Source: Holosporales bacterium
GTDB lineage: Bacteria; Pseudomonadota; Alphaproteobacteria; UBA3830; JAIRMZ01
NCBI GenBank assembly: GCA_031255325.1
Contig: JAIRST010000031.1
Coordinates: 1-24,160 of the forward strand
DNA length: 24,160 nt
Direction: 5' to 3'
Positions 1-6,891 of this stretch are shown here, piece by piece. Every line of letters begins with the position of its first letter. Position 1 is the first letter of the stretch. The notes under the pieces are model-generated. The model did not search any database and had not been told where the DNA came from. It was given only the letters and a program-made list of their open reading frames with translations. Position numbers and translations under genes: made by a program.

Positions 1-988
1 AATATCGTAACTTCATGGCATTGCGTACTTCCTCAAGTGTTGTATGAGCAACAGCGCGGGCAGCGATGGTACCGGATTGAAGCATATCTTGAATATAGGA
101 ATGCTTAAATGTTGCACGACGCGCGCGAATCGGATCTAAAAGGGCTTGCAATGTTGTATTCAGCACCTCTTTAATGACCGTATCTCCCAATCCTCCCCGT
201 TGGTAGGATGTTTTTAGAGCCTCAACCTCTTTTTGATCCGGATGAAAAGCCTCTAGGTACGTAAAAACGACATTCCCTTCGACGCGACCAGGATCGCTGA
301 TTTTAAGGTGATCAGGATCTGTAAACATGGCAAAAACTTTGCGACGGATTTCCTCTGGAGGATCAGACAAAAAAATAGCATTCCCTAAAGACTTGCTGGC
401 TTTTGCCTTTCCATCAATGCCGACCAAACGCCCTATTTTTCCAACAAGCGGCTCGGCTTCCTTCAAGACATTAGCACCATAAATGCGATTAAAACGCCGC
501 ACAATCTCATTTGTTTGTTCAATGAGCGGCAGCTGGTCTTCCCCAACAGGAACGAGCTCTGCCTTGAAAGCTGTAATGTCAGCTGCTTGGCTGACGGGAT
601 AACAAAGAAAGCCAACAGGAAGGGAATTTTCAAGTCCCTTTTGTGCAATTTCTGTTTTAACCGTTGGATTGCGTTCTAAACGGGCCAGCGTAACGAGGTT
701 TAGATAGTATACCGTTAGTTCTGTCAATTCTGTAATTTGCGATTGCACAAAAATCGTTGTTTTTTCAGGATCAATACCAACAGAAAGGTAATCACCAACA
801 ACTTCAAAAACACTCTCGGCGATTTTTTCAGGAGTCTCAAAGTTATCTGTTAAAGCTTGTACATCCGCAACCATCACATATTGATTGTATATTTCCTGCA
901 ACTGAACGCGCTGAGAAAGCGATCCAACGTAATGCCCTAAATGGAGCTTTCCAGATGGTCGGTCGCCCGTTAAGATGACCTTTTTCAT
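1..988 (-). CDS. trpS: Tryptophanyl-tRNA synthetase (3' end cut by window edge)
   Basis: Class I aminoacyl-tRNA synthetase that charges tRNA-Trp in the cytoplasm. I translated the minus strand from ATG at 986-988: 329 codons are open to the left edge with no stop, so only the last residue or two should be missing. The N-terminus reads MKKVILTGDRPSGKLHLGHY, which contains the HIGH-type signature HLGH. The KMSKS loop is present as KASKS (about residues 202-206), followed by LGN. The body has LARLERNPTVKTEIAQKG and ITAFKAELVPVGEDQ. These blocks and the GDRP opening resemble TrpRS of Streptococcus/Lactobacillales, not the usual alphaproteobacterial form with a GIQPTG-like opening; this is recall, not a search. 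The Shine-Dalgarno AAGGA lies 9 nt before the ATG. The gene begins 18 nt after tRNA-Cys on the same strand and probably shares its promoter. Confidence 0.95.
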   Translation of the reverse strand, partial: MKKVILTGDRPSGKLHLGHYVGSLSQRVQLQEIYNQYVMVADVQALTDNFETPEKIAESVFEVVGDYLSVGIDPEKTTIFVQSQITELTELTVYYLNLVTLARLERNPTVKTEIAQKGLENSLPVGFLCYPVSQAADITAFKAELVPVGEDQLPLIEQTNEIVRRFNRIYGANVLKEAEPLVGKIGRLVGIDGKAKASKSLGNAIFLSDPPEEIRRKVFAMFTDPDHLKISDPGRVEGNVVFTYLEAFHPDQKEVEALKTSYQRGGLGDTVIKEVLNTTLQALLDPIRARRATFKHSYIQDMLQSGTIAARAVAHTTLEEVRNAMKLRY

Positions 989-1006
989 AGCATGCGTTCC
1001 TTATTT

Positions 1007-1080
1007 TGGAGGCCGGGACCGGAATCGGACCGGTTTCTAAGGATTTGCAGTCCTCTGCATAACCACTCTGCCACCCGGCC
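1007..1080 (-). tRNA. tRNA-Cys (anticodon GCA)
   Basis: The minus strand folds as a 74-nt tRNA. The acceptor stem is GGCCGGG/CCCGGCC, the discriminator base is U and the CCA end is encoded. The anticodon stem GAGGA/UCCUU carries loop CUGCAAA, giving anticodon GCA. The T arm is ACCGG-UCCGAUU-CCGGU. It lies directly upstream of trpS and downstream of a good promoter. Confidence 0.96.
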
Positions 1081-1116
1081 TGAAAGTGAACAACCACTAG
1101 ACCCCTGTACTCTTGC

Positions 1117-1145
1117 ATTTTATAGTTCTTTCCGTGTAAGGTCAA
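1117..1145 (-). promoter_or_regulatory. Sigma-70-type promoter for tRNA-Cys and probably trpS
   Basis: Minus strand: -35 TTGACC (1140-1145), 17-nt spacer, -10 TAAAAT (1117-1122). The -10 ends 36 nt before the first tRNA base. No separate promoter fits in the 18 nt between tRNA-Cys and trpS, so co-transcription is inferred. A plus-strand promoter for tolC should occupy the same short region, but I saw no convincing hexamers for it. Confidence 0.65.
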
Positions 1146-1182
1146 GCTTTGGAAGGAAGCCAAAAAGGAGTGATTATACATT

Positions 1183-2613
1183 ATGAAAAAATGTACGGCG
1201 TCTTTTGGACTTTTATGTTCAGCAGCTTTGCTAACATCAGCGAATGCTGCTTATGCTGTAACACTTAAGCAGACGCTTATTGAAGCTTATAAACGCAGCC
1301 CAGAGTGGGCGGCGTCTATCGCGCGTAAAAAAGTGGCAGATGAAAGTTTGGCTCAGTCCTATAGTCGTTGGCAGCCTTCCGTGACAGCACGCTATAATGT
1401 CTCTGGATCACGCGAGGAGAGAAAGAACCATCCTTTGCCAGAAGGTTCTCCGACGAGTAAGAATTTGCCGAATGTTTATAATAATGGTCTTTCTGTAACC
1501 CTGAATCAGAATTTGTTTGATGGTTTCTCTACGATAAATGGGATTGCTGCTGCCGAGCATAATGTTTTTGCCGCAAGATCTGAACTCGTCACTGCAGAGC
1601 AGCAATTTTTTCAACGTGTTATTGCGGCTTATTTAGCTGTTTGGGAGATGCGTCAACGTGTAGAAATCGCCAAAAAACTTGTATCTAATTTGGCTTCTGA
1701 TCTACATGCTGCTGAAAAAAAATTTGAAGTGGGAACAGGAACACGGCCAGAGATAGCTGCAGCCAAAGCACAACTTGCAGATGCTGTATATCGACACGCC
1801 TCAGCAGAGGCAGCTTTAGAGGCAGCTTTAGCGCAATTTGAAGCTGTAACCCGCATCAAGCCTGACGCGCAAATTACACTGCCCAATATTCCAGAGAACC
1901 TACCAAAGTCTCAAGAAGAATTGATAAAGCTTGCCCAGCAGTTTCATCCTGCAATCAAAGGGGCCCAGGAAAAAGCTTTAGCTGCGCATAATTCGGTATC
2001 GAGTACGCGAGGCGGACTGCTTCCTCGGGTAGATGTAGAAGTATCAGCGAGTACATCGAGAAGAGAGGAGAGAGATAAGCTTGGCCGGAGTATGTTTGGG
2101 CAAACTACAGACAGAGATACTGACTCCAAGACCTATTCAGGCAATTTAGTTGTTAGTGTTCCGTTATTGGCCAACGGTTCTGGAGGGAATCTTTATTCTG
2201 CTTCGCGTCGTGCTAATCAAGAAGCGCTTATGGCAGAAATGGCTTATAAAAAAGCTATGCTCGATGTAATAGCTGAATGTGTTCGTGTTTGGAACAGTTT
2301 CAAGGCAGCAGAAACACAGCTGCAACAAAGCAAAGCAGCTGTTGAAAGTGCAGAAGTTGCAGCAAATGGAGCGCGGCAGGCCGCAAAGTATGGTCTTAAA
2401 TCTCAGACCGATGTGTTATACTATGAAGGTAAGCTTTTAGATAGCCGTAACAATGCCGTTGAAATTCAGAAAAATTATGTCTCCATGGCTTATACAACGC
2501 TTTCTTTGATCGGGCGCCTTACCGTTCCCGGACTTCATTTACAAGTTGCTTCATATAATCCTGAAGGAAATGAAAGTCGTGCACGTTTGGCATTACCGCT
2601 TGTTCTTAAATAG
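1183..2613 (+). CDS. tolC: TolC-family outer membrane channel protein
   Basis: Outer membrane component of tripartite efflux pumps or type I secretion, forming a trimeric beta-barrel plus periplasmic alpha-barrel conduit. The 476-residue product starts with a classic Sec signal peptide: charged MKK, then a hydrophobic run, with probable cleavage after AYA near residue 25. The mature part begins VTLKQTLIEAY, the typical first helix of OEP repeats. Two long Ala/Gln/Glu-rich helical blocks (about 130-220 and 340-440) match the duplicated OEP layout, and AVTRIKPDAQITLPNIPENLP is the usual linker after the first repeat. An AAGGAG Shine-Dalgarno lies 12 nt before the ATG. The gene reads into popZ after an 11-nt gap. 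Which pump or secretion partner it serves cannot be told from this window. Confidence 0.93.
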   Translation: MKKCTASFGLLCSAALLTSANAAYAVTLKQTLIEAYKRSPEWAASIARKKVADESLAQSYSRWQPSVTARYNVSGSREERKNHPLPEGSPTSKNLPNVYNNGLSVTLNQNLFDGFSTINGIAAAEHNVFAARSELVTAEQQFFQRVIAAYLAVWEMRQRVEIAKKLVSNLASDLHAAEKKFEVGTGTRPEIAAAKAQLADAVYRHASAEAALEAALAQFEAVTRIKPDAQITLPNIPENLPKSQEELIKLAQQFHPAIKGAQEKALAAHNSVSSTRGGLLPRVDVEVSASTSRREERDKLGRSMFGQTTDRDTDSKTYSGNLVVSVPLLANGSGGNLYSASRRANQEALMAEMAYKKAMLDVIAECVRVWNSFKAAETQLQQSKAAVESAEVAANGARQAAKYGLKSQTDVLYYEGKLLDSRNNAVEIQKNYVSMAYTTLSLIGRLTVPGLHLQVASYNPEGNESRARLALPLVLK

Positions 2614-2624
2614 AAAGGTTGGAT

Positions 2625-3320
2625 ATGCGCATAGAGGGAGAGAATAAAGACTCCACAGTTGATGAGATATTGTCTTCTATTCGTGAAATCATGGCATCAG
2701 ACAGTACTGATTCGTCAAAAATACCAGAAGATGTCCTTGTTTTAACGGATATGGTGCAAGAGGATGGGACGATTGTTCCCCTTTCTCGGTCTGATACAAC
2801 CGAGAAAAAGGTGTCTTTTCCTTCGCAAAAAACATTAACTGATAAAAATTCTTTAGACAATTCCAGACAAGAAACGCAAGAGAATACGGTGAAAAGGGAA
2901 GGGACTTTTCATAAAGGACGAGGGGATGCGGAATCATTTTTGTCGCTTATTGAAAAAAACGCCAATAACTTGCAATTTGAAGCAAATGCGTCAGAACGGG
3001 CCGAATTTTCCAAGACAAAAACGCCAGAACACCCTGCTTCCTTGGAAAGGGCGGCATACGCGGATTCTTCTCCATCGGCGTTATCTGGGAAGACGCAAAA
3101 AGATACTCTAACATCTTTGGATCGATTGCGTCAAACGATTGAGCACAGAAAATATGGAACATTAGTAGGCAACTCTTCGGGAAGCTTAGAGGATGTTGTC
3201 AAAGAGGCCTTAAAGCCGCTTTTAGAAGACTGGATTGAAAAAAATTTACCTAAAATCGTTGAAACCATTGTGGAGCATGAAGTGCGTCTCTTGACCGAGC
3301 GCTTTACAACAAAAGATTAG
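2625..3320 (+). CDS. popZ: PopZ-like polar organizing protein (DUF2497)
   Basis: PopZ proteins self-assemble into a polar matrix that anchors ParB/centromere and signalling proteins in alphaproteobacteria. Three parts are visible: an N-terminal partner-binding helix (STVDEILSSIREIMASD, about residues 10-26), a long charged low-complexity linker (30-180), and the conserved C-terminal oligomerisation region from LEDVVKEALKPLLEDW to EHEVRLLTERF. I chose ATG 2625 because AAAGG at 2614-2618 sits 6 nt ahead of it; an in-frame TTG at 2619 would add two residues but has no spacing from that site. The linker is not the strongly Pro/Glu-rich kind of Caulobacter PopZ. It probably shares an mRNA with tolC. 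In many alphaproteobacteria valS follows this gene; here it does not. Confidence 0.88.
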   Translation: MRIEGENKDSTVDEILSSIREIMASDSTDSSKIPEDVLVLTDMVQEDGTIVPLSRSDTTEKKVSFPSQKTLTDKNSLDNSRQETQENTVKREGTFHKGRGDAESFLSLIEKNANNLQFEANASERAEFSKTKTPEHPASLERAAYADSSPSALSGKTQKDTLTSLDRLRQTIEHRKYGTLVGNSSGSLEDVVKEALKPLLEDWIEKNLPKIVETIVEHEVRLLTERFTTKD

Positions 3321-3802
3321 CCGTGTTCTTGAGGAAATATTTCTCGGATTGATTGCATTTGAAGATTGTTTGGAAGAAACGCCAGGCAGGATTACTGCGC
3401 AGCGGGTAAAGAGGTTTCAGACGCGATGCCAAAAATCTGGGATTGACTTATATCGGATTTTAGGGTGATTGAAGAGAATTTTTTAAAGGTGTAAGAATAT
3501 ATCATTATAGAATAGTAGCGGAATTTTTTACATTTGATAAAAGGAAAACCGACACCACATGGTGCCAAGCCTTGTGTGGTTGCCAATCTCCAACAAAGCT
3601 GATCATTTTAAGATATTGAAGTTTTCAATTCTCTCCTTACCGCTTCACACAATAAACGGTGGTTTTGTGGAACCCCATACCGCAAACAATAAGAAAACGG
3701 ATTTTATTTTACTCATCGTGTATATATCGTCATTTTCCTTAAATCTATCCCTCTCACCAAAACTGGACCTCTCTTGAGACTCCCGACAGAATTTATTAAA
3801 AG
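3321..3802. other. 482-bp gene-free interval between popZ and rlmE
   Basis: The convergent gap between popZ (plus) and rlmE (minus) holds no ORF with a recognisable product or good ribosome binding site. It contains one copy of a 52-bp dispersed repeat (3502-3553) and a weak stem (3333-3347, GAGGAAATATTTCTC) without a U-tract. The AT content and the repeat suggest decayed intergenic or mobile-element debris, but I cannot assign it. Confidence 0.6.
3502..3553 (+). repeat. Dispersed 52-bp repeat, copy A
   Basis: Aligns without gaps to 6741-6792 in the same orientation with 7 mismatches, mostly transitions, by manual comparison. The shared core includes TCATTAT, GAATAGTA and CATTTGATAAAAG. A weaker match may continue around GGTTGCCAATCT (3578) versus GGTTGTCAGTTC (6809) after an 8-nt offset. 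No coding function was recognised. Confidence 0.75.
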
Positions 3803-4441
3803 TTAGGTACTCAGTTTCCTCCTAAACCCTATGGCTACAACATAAACTTCACGCGATTCTGGTCGGCTTGCTTTTGGTTTGACGTGAAAAACTTTTTCAA
3901 AATCTTGTTTGAGTATTGTGAGCACCCCACTTTCCGTTCCTCCTTGAAAAACTTTCGCAACAAATCGTCCTCCGATGGATAAATGTTGAACAGCGAAAGC
4001 ATAGGCTTCTTCAACAAGAACTATATTCTTCAAATGATCTGTTCTTGCGTGCCCCGTTGTATTAGGCGCCATGTCAGATAAGACAACATCTACATACTGC
4101 CCTTGCAAAAGGCATGCAAAACTACGGAGCGTTACCTCCTTTTCCAAATCCCCTTGCAGAAAGGTTATTCCTTCGATGGGAACGATAGGCAATTTATCCA
4201 AAGCAATAAGCGTTTTTTCTGAACATTGCCCGCATTTTTGGGCGAGTACTTGGCTCCAACTTCCAGGAGCGGCTCCTAAATCAACAATTACTTTAGCTCC
4301 TTGCAAAATCTTATAGCGCGCATCGATTTCTAAAAGTTTATAAACAGCGCGCGATCGGTAACCTTCTGCACGAGCTCTCTTAACGAATGGATCTGCTTCT
4401 TGGCGCTTAAGCCACCGCTTTGATGATTCTGTTTGTGTCAT
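3803..4441 (-). CDS. rlmE: 23S rRNA (uridine-2'-O-)methyltransferase RlmE (FtsJ/RrmJ)
   Basis: SAM-dependent 2'-O-methyltransferase that modifies the A-loop uridine of 23S rRNA (U2552 in E. coli) late in 50S assembly. The 212-residue length fits the family. The SAM-binding motif VIVDLGAAPGSWSQVL is at about 51-66. The K-D-K-E catalytic tetrad is readable: K35 (RAVYKLLEID), D123 (LSDMAPN), K163 (VAKVFQGG) and E198 (SREVYVVA). The N-terminal basic segment SKRWLKRQEADPFVKRARAEGYRSRA is typical of RlmE. It starts at the ATG ending at 4441. It is transcribed alone on the minus strand, convergent with popZ and divergent from the PAS gene. Confidence 0.96.
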   Translation of the reverse strand: MTQTESSKRWLKRQEADPFVKRARAEGYRSRAVYKLLEIDARYKILQGAKVIVDLGAAPGSWSQVLAQKCGQCSEKTLIALDKLPIVPIEGITFLQGDLEKEVTLRSFACLLQGQYVDVVLSDMAPNTTGHARTDHLKNIVLVEEAYAFAVQHLSIGGRFVAKVFQGGTESGVLTILKQDFEKVFHVKPKASRPESREVYVVAIGFRRKLST

Positions 4442-4603
4442 TTTTCCATCAGACCTGTAGTATTAAAAGATATACCCTCCTGAAAAACAAGCGTGTTTGC
4501 GGAATACCCCCTCTTTTTTCGGTGTTTTTCTTATCTACCCAATAAAGTCGGTTTAATTCGTTTAAAAATTTATATAATATTACGGTAGTAATGAGGCATA
4601 CCA

Positions 4604-6253
4604 TTGATAGTAATATTATGGGAATTATTGGATTTATTTTTAGAAGAAATTCTGCTGTTGTGTTTATTTTGCATCCTTGTTGTGGGAAGCTTTTGGGCGA
4701 GGCGCTCCATTAAACAGCTAAAAATGCACCTGGCTTTATATGAAGCTGTGTGTGCAACAGCTGAAGATGCATGGGCAGCTTGGGATATTCGCAATCATTT
4801 TCTAGGGTGTTCTACGCGATTTAGAACACTCCTTGGCTGTCATGCTACGGGAGACATTTCTATCACAGAAGTTTTAGAATCTTTCGGAAATGTCTCTGCT
4901 TTGCAAGACGGACTGGCTGCTTTACGATTTACAGAGGGAACATTTTCGTTAGATCTTAAAACGCAGCGTACGAATTTACCAGTGAATATTCATGGCACCC
5001 ACGTCTCTATGCCTTACACTCACATTTTGTGTCTGTGGGTTCGTGACCGAACGTTAGATACGCAAGAAGAGCTTCAACTGCAGGAAGCCATAAAAAATGC
5101 AGAAAAAGAGCATGCTTACCTTTTGGATTTTCTGGATGTTTTACCTCTTCCAATCTGGCACCGTCGACCAGGGGATTTGCGCTTGGATTATTGTAATAAA
5201 ACTTACGTTAACACTGTAGGAACAAGCCTAGAGCGTATCCTTTTAGAGGATATTTCTCTTATTCCTGGCACGTTGTCTGGACAAGGCAAAACGCTTGCTT
5301 CTCAAGCGTTGAAGAAGAAGGATATTCAGCATGCAGCGCAGAACACTGTTATCAACGGAAAGCGTTGTCATGTTATTCTGCATGAAATTCCTTTTCAAGA
5401 TGGCACCATTGGATTCTCATTTGACGTAACAGAAAGATATACCACTACGCAAAAACTAGAACGCTATGTGGCAGCCTATGCCGAAGTCCTTGGATTTTTA
5501 TCTACAGCCATTGCTATCTTCGATGTAGATATGCGTTTGGATTATTTCAATAATGCTTATATGCACCTTATGGGATTAGACGAAAAATGGCTGCACACTT
5601 CCCCTTCTTTTGCTGATATTTTAGAGGAATTGCGCCTTAAGAGAAAATTACCAGAAGTTATCGATTTCTATGCTTATAAACAGGAGCAACTTTCCCTCTT
5701 CCAAATGGTTGTAGACCCTAGACAAGATTTAATGCATTTGCCGAATGGAAAAACGTTGCGTGTTGCTGTAGCTCCGCATCCATTAGGAGGACTTTTATTC
5801 TTTTACGAAGATATTACAGACGCCCTCACTATGGAACGCCAATACAATACTCTTATCAATGTTCAGCAAGAAACAATAGATCAATTATATGAAGGTGTTT
5901 CTGTATTTTCCAGTGATAACCGCTTAAAATTTTCTAATCCGGCATGTGCTGAAATCTGGGGAATGACGCCTGAAGATCGCGTACCTGGGTGCCATATTTC
6001 CGATTTTATAGAGTGCATTAAGTCTTATCTTGATTATGGAGACGATTGGGAAAGCTTTAAAGAAAACACGATTAGTAATTTAACAGATCGCATTTCTAAA
6101 ACAGGGCAGTTATTGCGTAAAGGCAATGTTATTGTCAATTTTTCCTATATTCCTTTATCAGATGGAACACATCTTCATACTTTTGTTAATGTTACAGATA
6201 CATGCCGTTCCGGAAAAATGTTGCTGGGACATAACAATCTGCAGAAAACATAG
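4604..6253 (+). CDS. Membrane-anchored multi-PAS sensor protein lacking a kinase core
   Basis: The 549-residue product has one N-terminal membrane segment (about 6-30) followed by four PAS-like blocks: roughly 45-150, 170-280 (ending FSFDVTERY), 290-405 (ending FFYEDITDA) and 420-535 (ending TFVNVTDT). Alphaproteobacterial sensor kinases encoded just before tsaE have this PAS series and continue into an H-box dimerisation domain and HATPase. Here the ORF stops about 18 residues after the last PAS. I found no H-box, N-box or G-box downstream in any frame to 6880. It is either a 3'-truncated remnant or a kinase-less sensor. The start is TTG 4604, preceded by a weak GAGG at 4593-4596; the next in-frame ATG, codon 41, would remove the membrane segment. 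A TATAAT at 4573-4578 is a possible -10. The reading frame has no internal stops. Confidence 0.75.
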   Translation: MIVILWELLDLFLEEILLLCLFCILVVGSFWARRSIKQLKMHLALYEAVCATAEDAWAAWDIRNHFLGCSTRFRTLLGCHATGDISITEVLESFGNVSALQDGLAALRFTEGTFSLDLKTQRTNLPVNIHGTHVSMPYTHILCLWVRDRTLDTQEELQLQEAIKNAEKEHAYLLDFLDVLPLPIWHRRPGDLRLDYCNKTYVNTVGTSLERILLEDISLIPGTLSGQGKTLASQALKKKDIQHAAQNTVINGKRCHVILHEIPFQDGTIGFSFDVTERYTTTQKLERYVAAYAEVLGFLSTAIAIFDVDMRLDYFNNAYMHLMGLDEKWLHTSPSFADILEELRLKRKLPEVIDFYAYKQEQLSLFQMVVDPRQDLMHLPNGKTLRVAVAPHPLGGLLFFYEDITDALTMERQYNTLINVQQETIDQLYEGVSVFSSDNRLKFSNPACAEIWGMTPEDRVPGCHISDFIECIKSYLDYGDDWESFKENTISNLTDRISKTGQLLRKGNVIVNFSYIPLSDGTHLHTFVNVTDTCRSGKMLLGHNNLQKT

Positions 6254-6272
6254 AAACGTAAAAGGATTTCTG

Positions 6273-6321
6273 AGGCAGTTTTATAAGGGGAGGAGGTTTA
6301 TATATACAATTAATGGAACAG
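6273..6321 (+). repeat. 49-bp inverted repeat, left arm
   Basis: Its exact reverse complement is at 6692-6740 (49 of 49 by hand). It begins AGGCAGTTTTATAAGG and ends TTAATGGAACAG. It starts 19 nt after the PAS gene stop codon. A 10-bp direct repeat AGGATTTCTG sits immediately before it (6263-6272) and again at 6333-6342. Confidence 0.93.
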
Positions 6322-6385
6322 ACGGAATACACAGGATTTCTGTCCGTGGAATATAGAGCGATTTTTCAAAAACCTATAGTCTTCA

Positions 6386-6472
6386 TGGTACCCCTGGCCG
6401 GAGTCGAACCAGCACATCCTTACGGACAGCAGATTTTGAGTCTACCGCGTCTACCAATTCCGCCACAGAGGC
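6386..6472 (-). tRNA. tRNA-Leu (anticodon CAA)
   Basis: An 87-nt class II tRNA on the minus strand. The acceptor stem is GCCUCUG/CAGGGGU with a G1-U72 wobble pair, and CCA is encoded. The D arm contains AAUUGGUAGACGC. The anticodon stem GUAGA/UCUGC has loop CUCAAAA, giving anticodon CAA, which reads UUG. A long variable arm (UGUCCGUAAGGAUGU) and T arm CUGG-UUCGACU-CCGG follow. It lies inside the 49-bp inverted repeat. Confidence 0.96.
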
Positions 6473-6481
6473 TACATTGTA

Positions 6482-6510
6482 AATGTACTGATTCTTTTTC
6501 TAAGCGTCAA
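6482..6510 (-). promoter_or_regulatory. Promoter of tRNA-Leu
   Basis: Minus strand: -35 TTGACG (6505-6510), 17-nt spacer, -10 TACATT (6482-6487). The -10 ends 9 nt before the first tRNA base, so the transcript would start almost at the mature 5' end. Confidence 0.65.
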
Positions 6511-6691
6511 GAGGCAAGAAATCTTTGGGGACGGGACTCATAAGAGATAAGGAGTATCGTGCATGGAGTTGAGAGGGATAGAAGGAGATAAGATAAGTTA
6601 GGTGGAGTCGCTCAACGCTATCTCGAAAAAGTACTTGGACAAGACTTCGCCGAAAAATACTTCTCTCCATCACCTGACATACTCCGGCTTC

Positions 6692-6740
6692 CTGTTCCAT
6701 TAATTGTATATATAAACCTCCTCCCCTTATAAAACTGCCT
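6692..6740 (-). repeat. 49-bp inverted repeat, right arm
   Basis: Exact reverse complement of 6273-6321. The arms are 370 bp apart. Its outer end abuts the dispersed 52-bp repeat copy B, which starts at 6741 with no gap. Confidence 0.93.
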
Positions 6741-6792
6741 TCATTATGGAATAGTAACGGATTTTTTTGCATTTGATAAAAGAAAAACAGAT
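6741..6792 (+). repeat. Dispersed 52-bp repeat, copy B
   Basis: Matches 3502-3553 at 45 of 52 positions in the same orientation. It follows directly after the right inverted-repeat arm and precedes the tsaE promoter region. Confidence 0.75.
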
Positions 6793-6851
6793 ATACAAAA
6801 TCTGATATGGTTGTCAGTTCTTTTTTGATATCATTCATCGTAAAATAGAAG

Positions 6852-6857
6852 TATAAT
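6852..6857 (+). promoter_or_regulatory. Possible -10 element for tsaE-addB-addA
   Basis: TATAAT lies 35 nt ahead of the chosen tsaE ATG. No good -35 is found at 16-18 nt; TTGATA at 6825-6830 would need a 21-nt spacer. The assignment is therefore tentative. Confidence 0.35.
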
Positions 6858-6891
6858 ATACTTTTTATAGAAGTAAGAAGAAGTGCAGCAT

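Larger units (their letters stand above)
6254..6891. other. 638-bp rearranged interval with tRNA-Leu and repeats
   Basis: Lies between the truncated PAS gene and tsaE. It contains, in order, the left arm of a 49-bp perfect inverted repeat, tRNA-Leu(CAA) with its own promoter on the minus strand, about 180 bp of unrecognised sequence, the right arm, a dispersed-repeat copy, and the tsaE promoter region. A minus-strand open frame at 6500-6838 overlaps the tRNA promoter and both repeats, has no recognisable domain, and is not called as a gene. Confidence 0.6.

Noticed and set aside
843..1181. 112-codon minus-strand frame over trpS and tRNA-Cys
   Set aside because: It is out of frame with the real trpS reading, which is intact across 2-988, and it reads through the tRNA gene.
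3392..3777. Short open frames on both strands in the popZ-rlmE gap
   Set aside because: They overlap the dispersed repeat, lack ribosome binding sites and show no similarity that I recognise to transposases or other proteins.
6500..6838. 112-codon minus-strand open frame between tRNA-Leu and tsaE
   Set aside because: It overlaps the tRNA-Leu -35 region and contains the repeat arm and dispersed repeat. No recognisable domain or ribosome binding site was seen.
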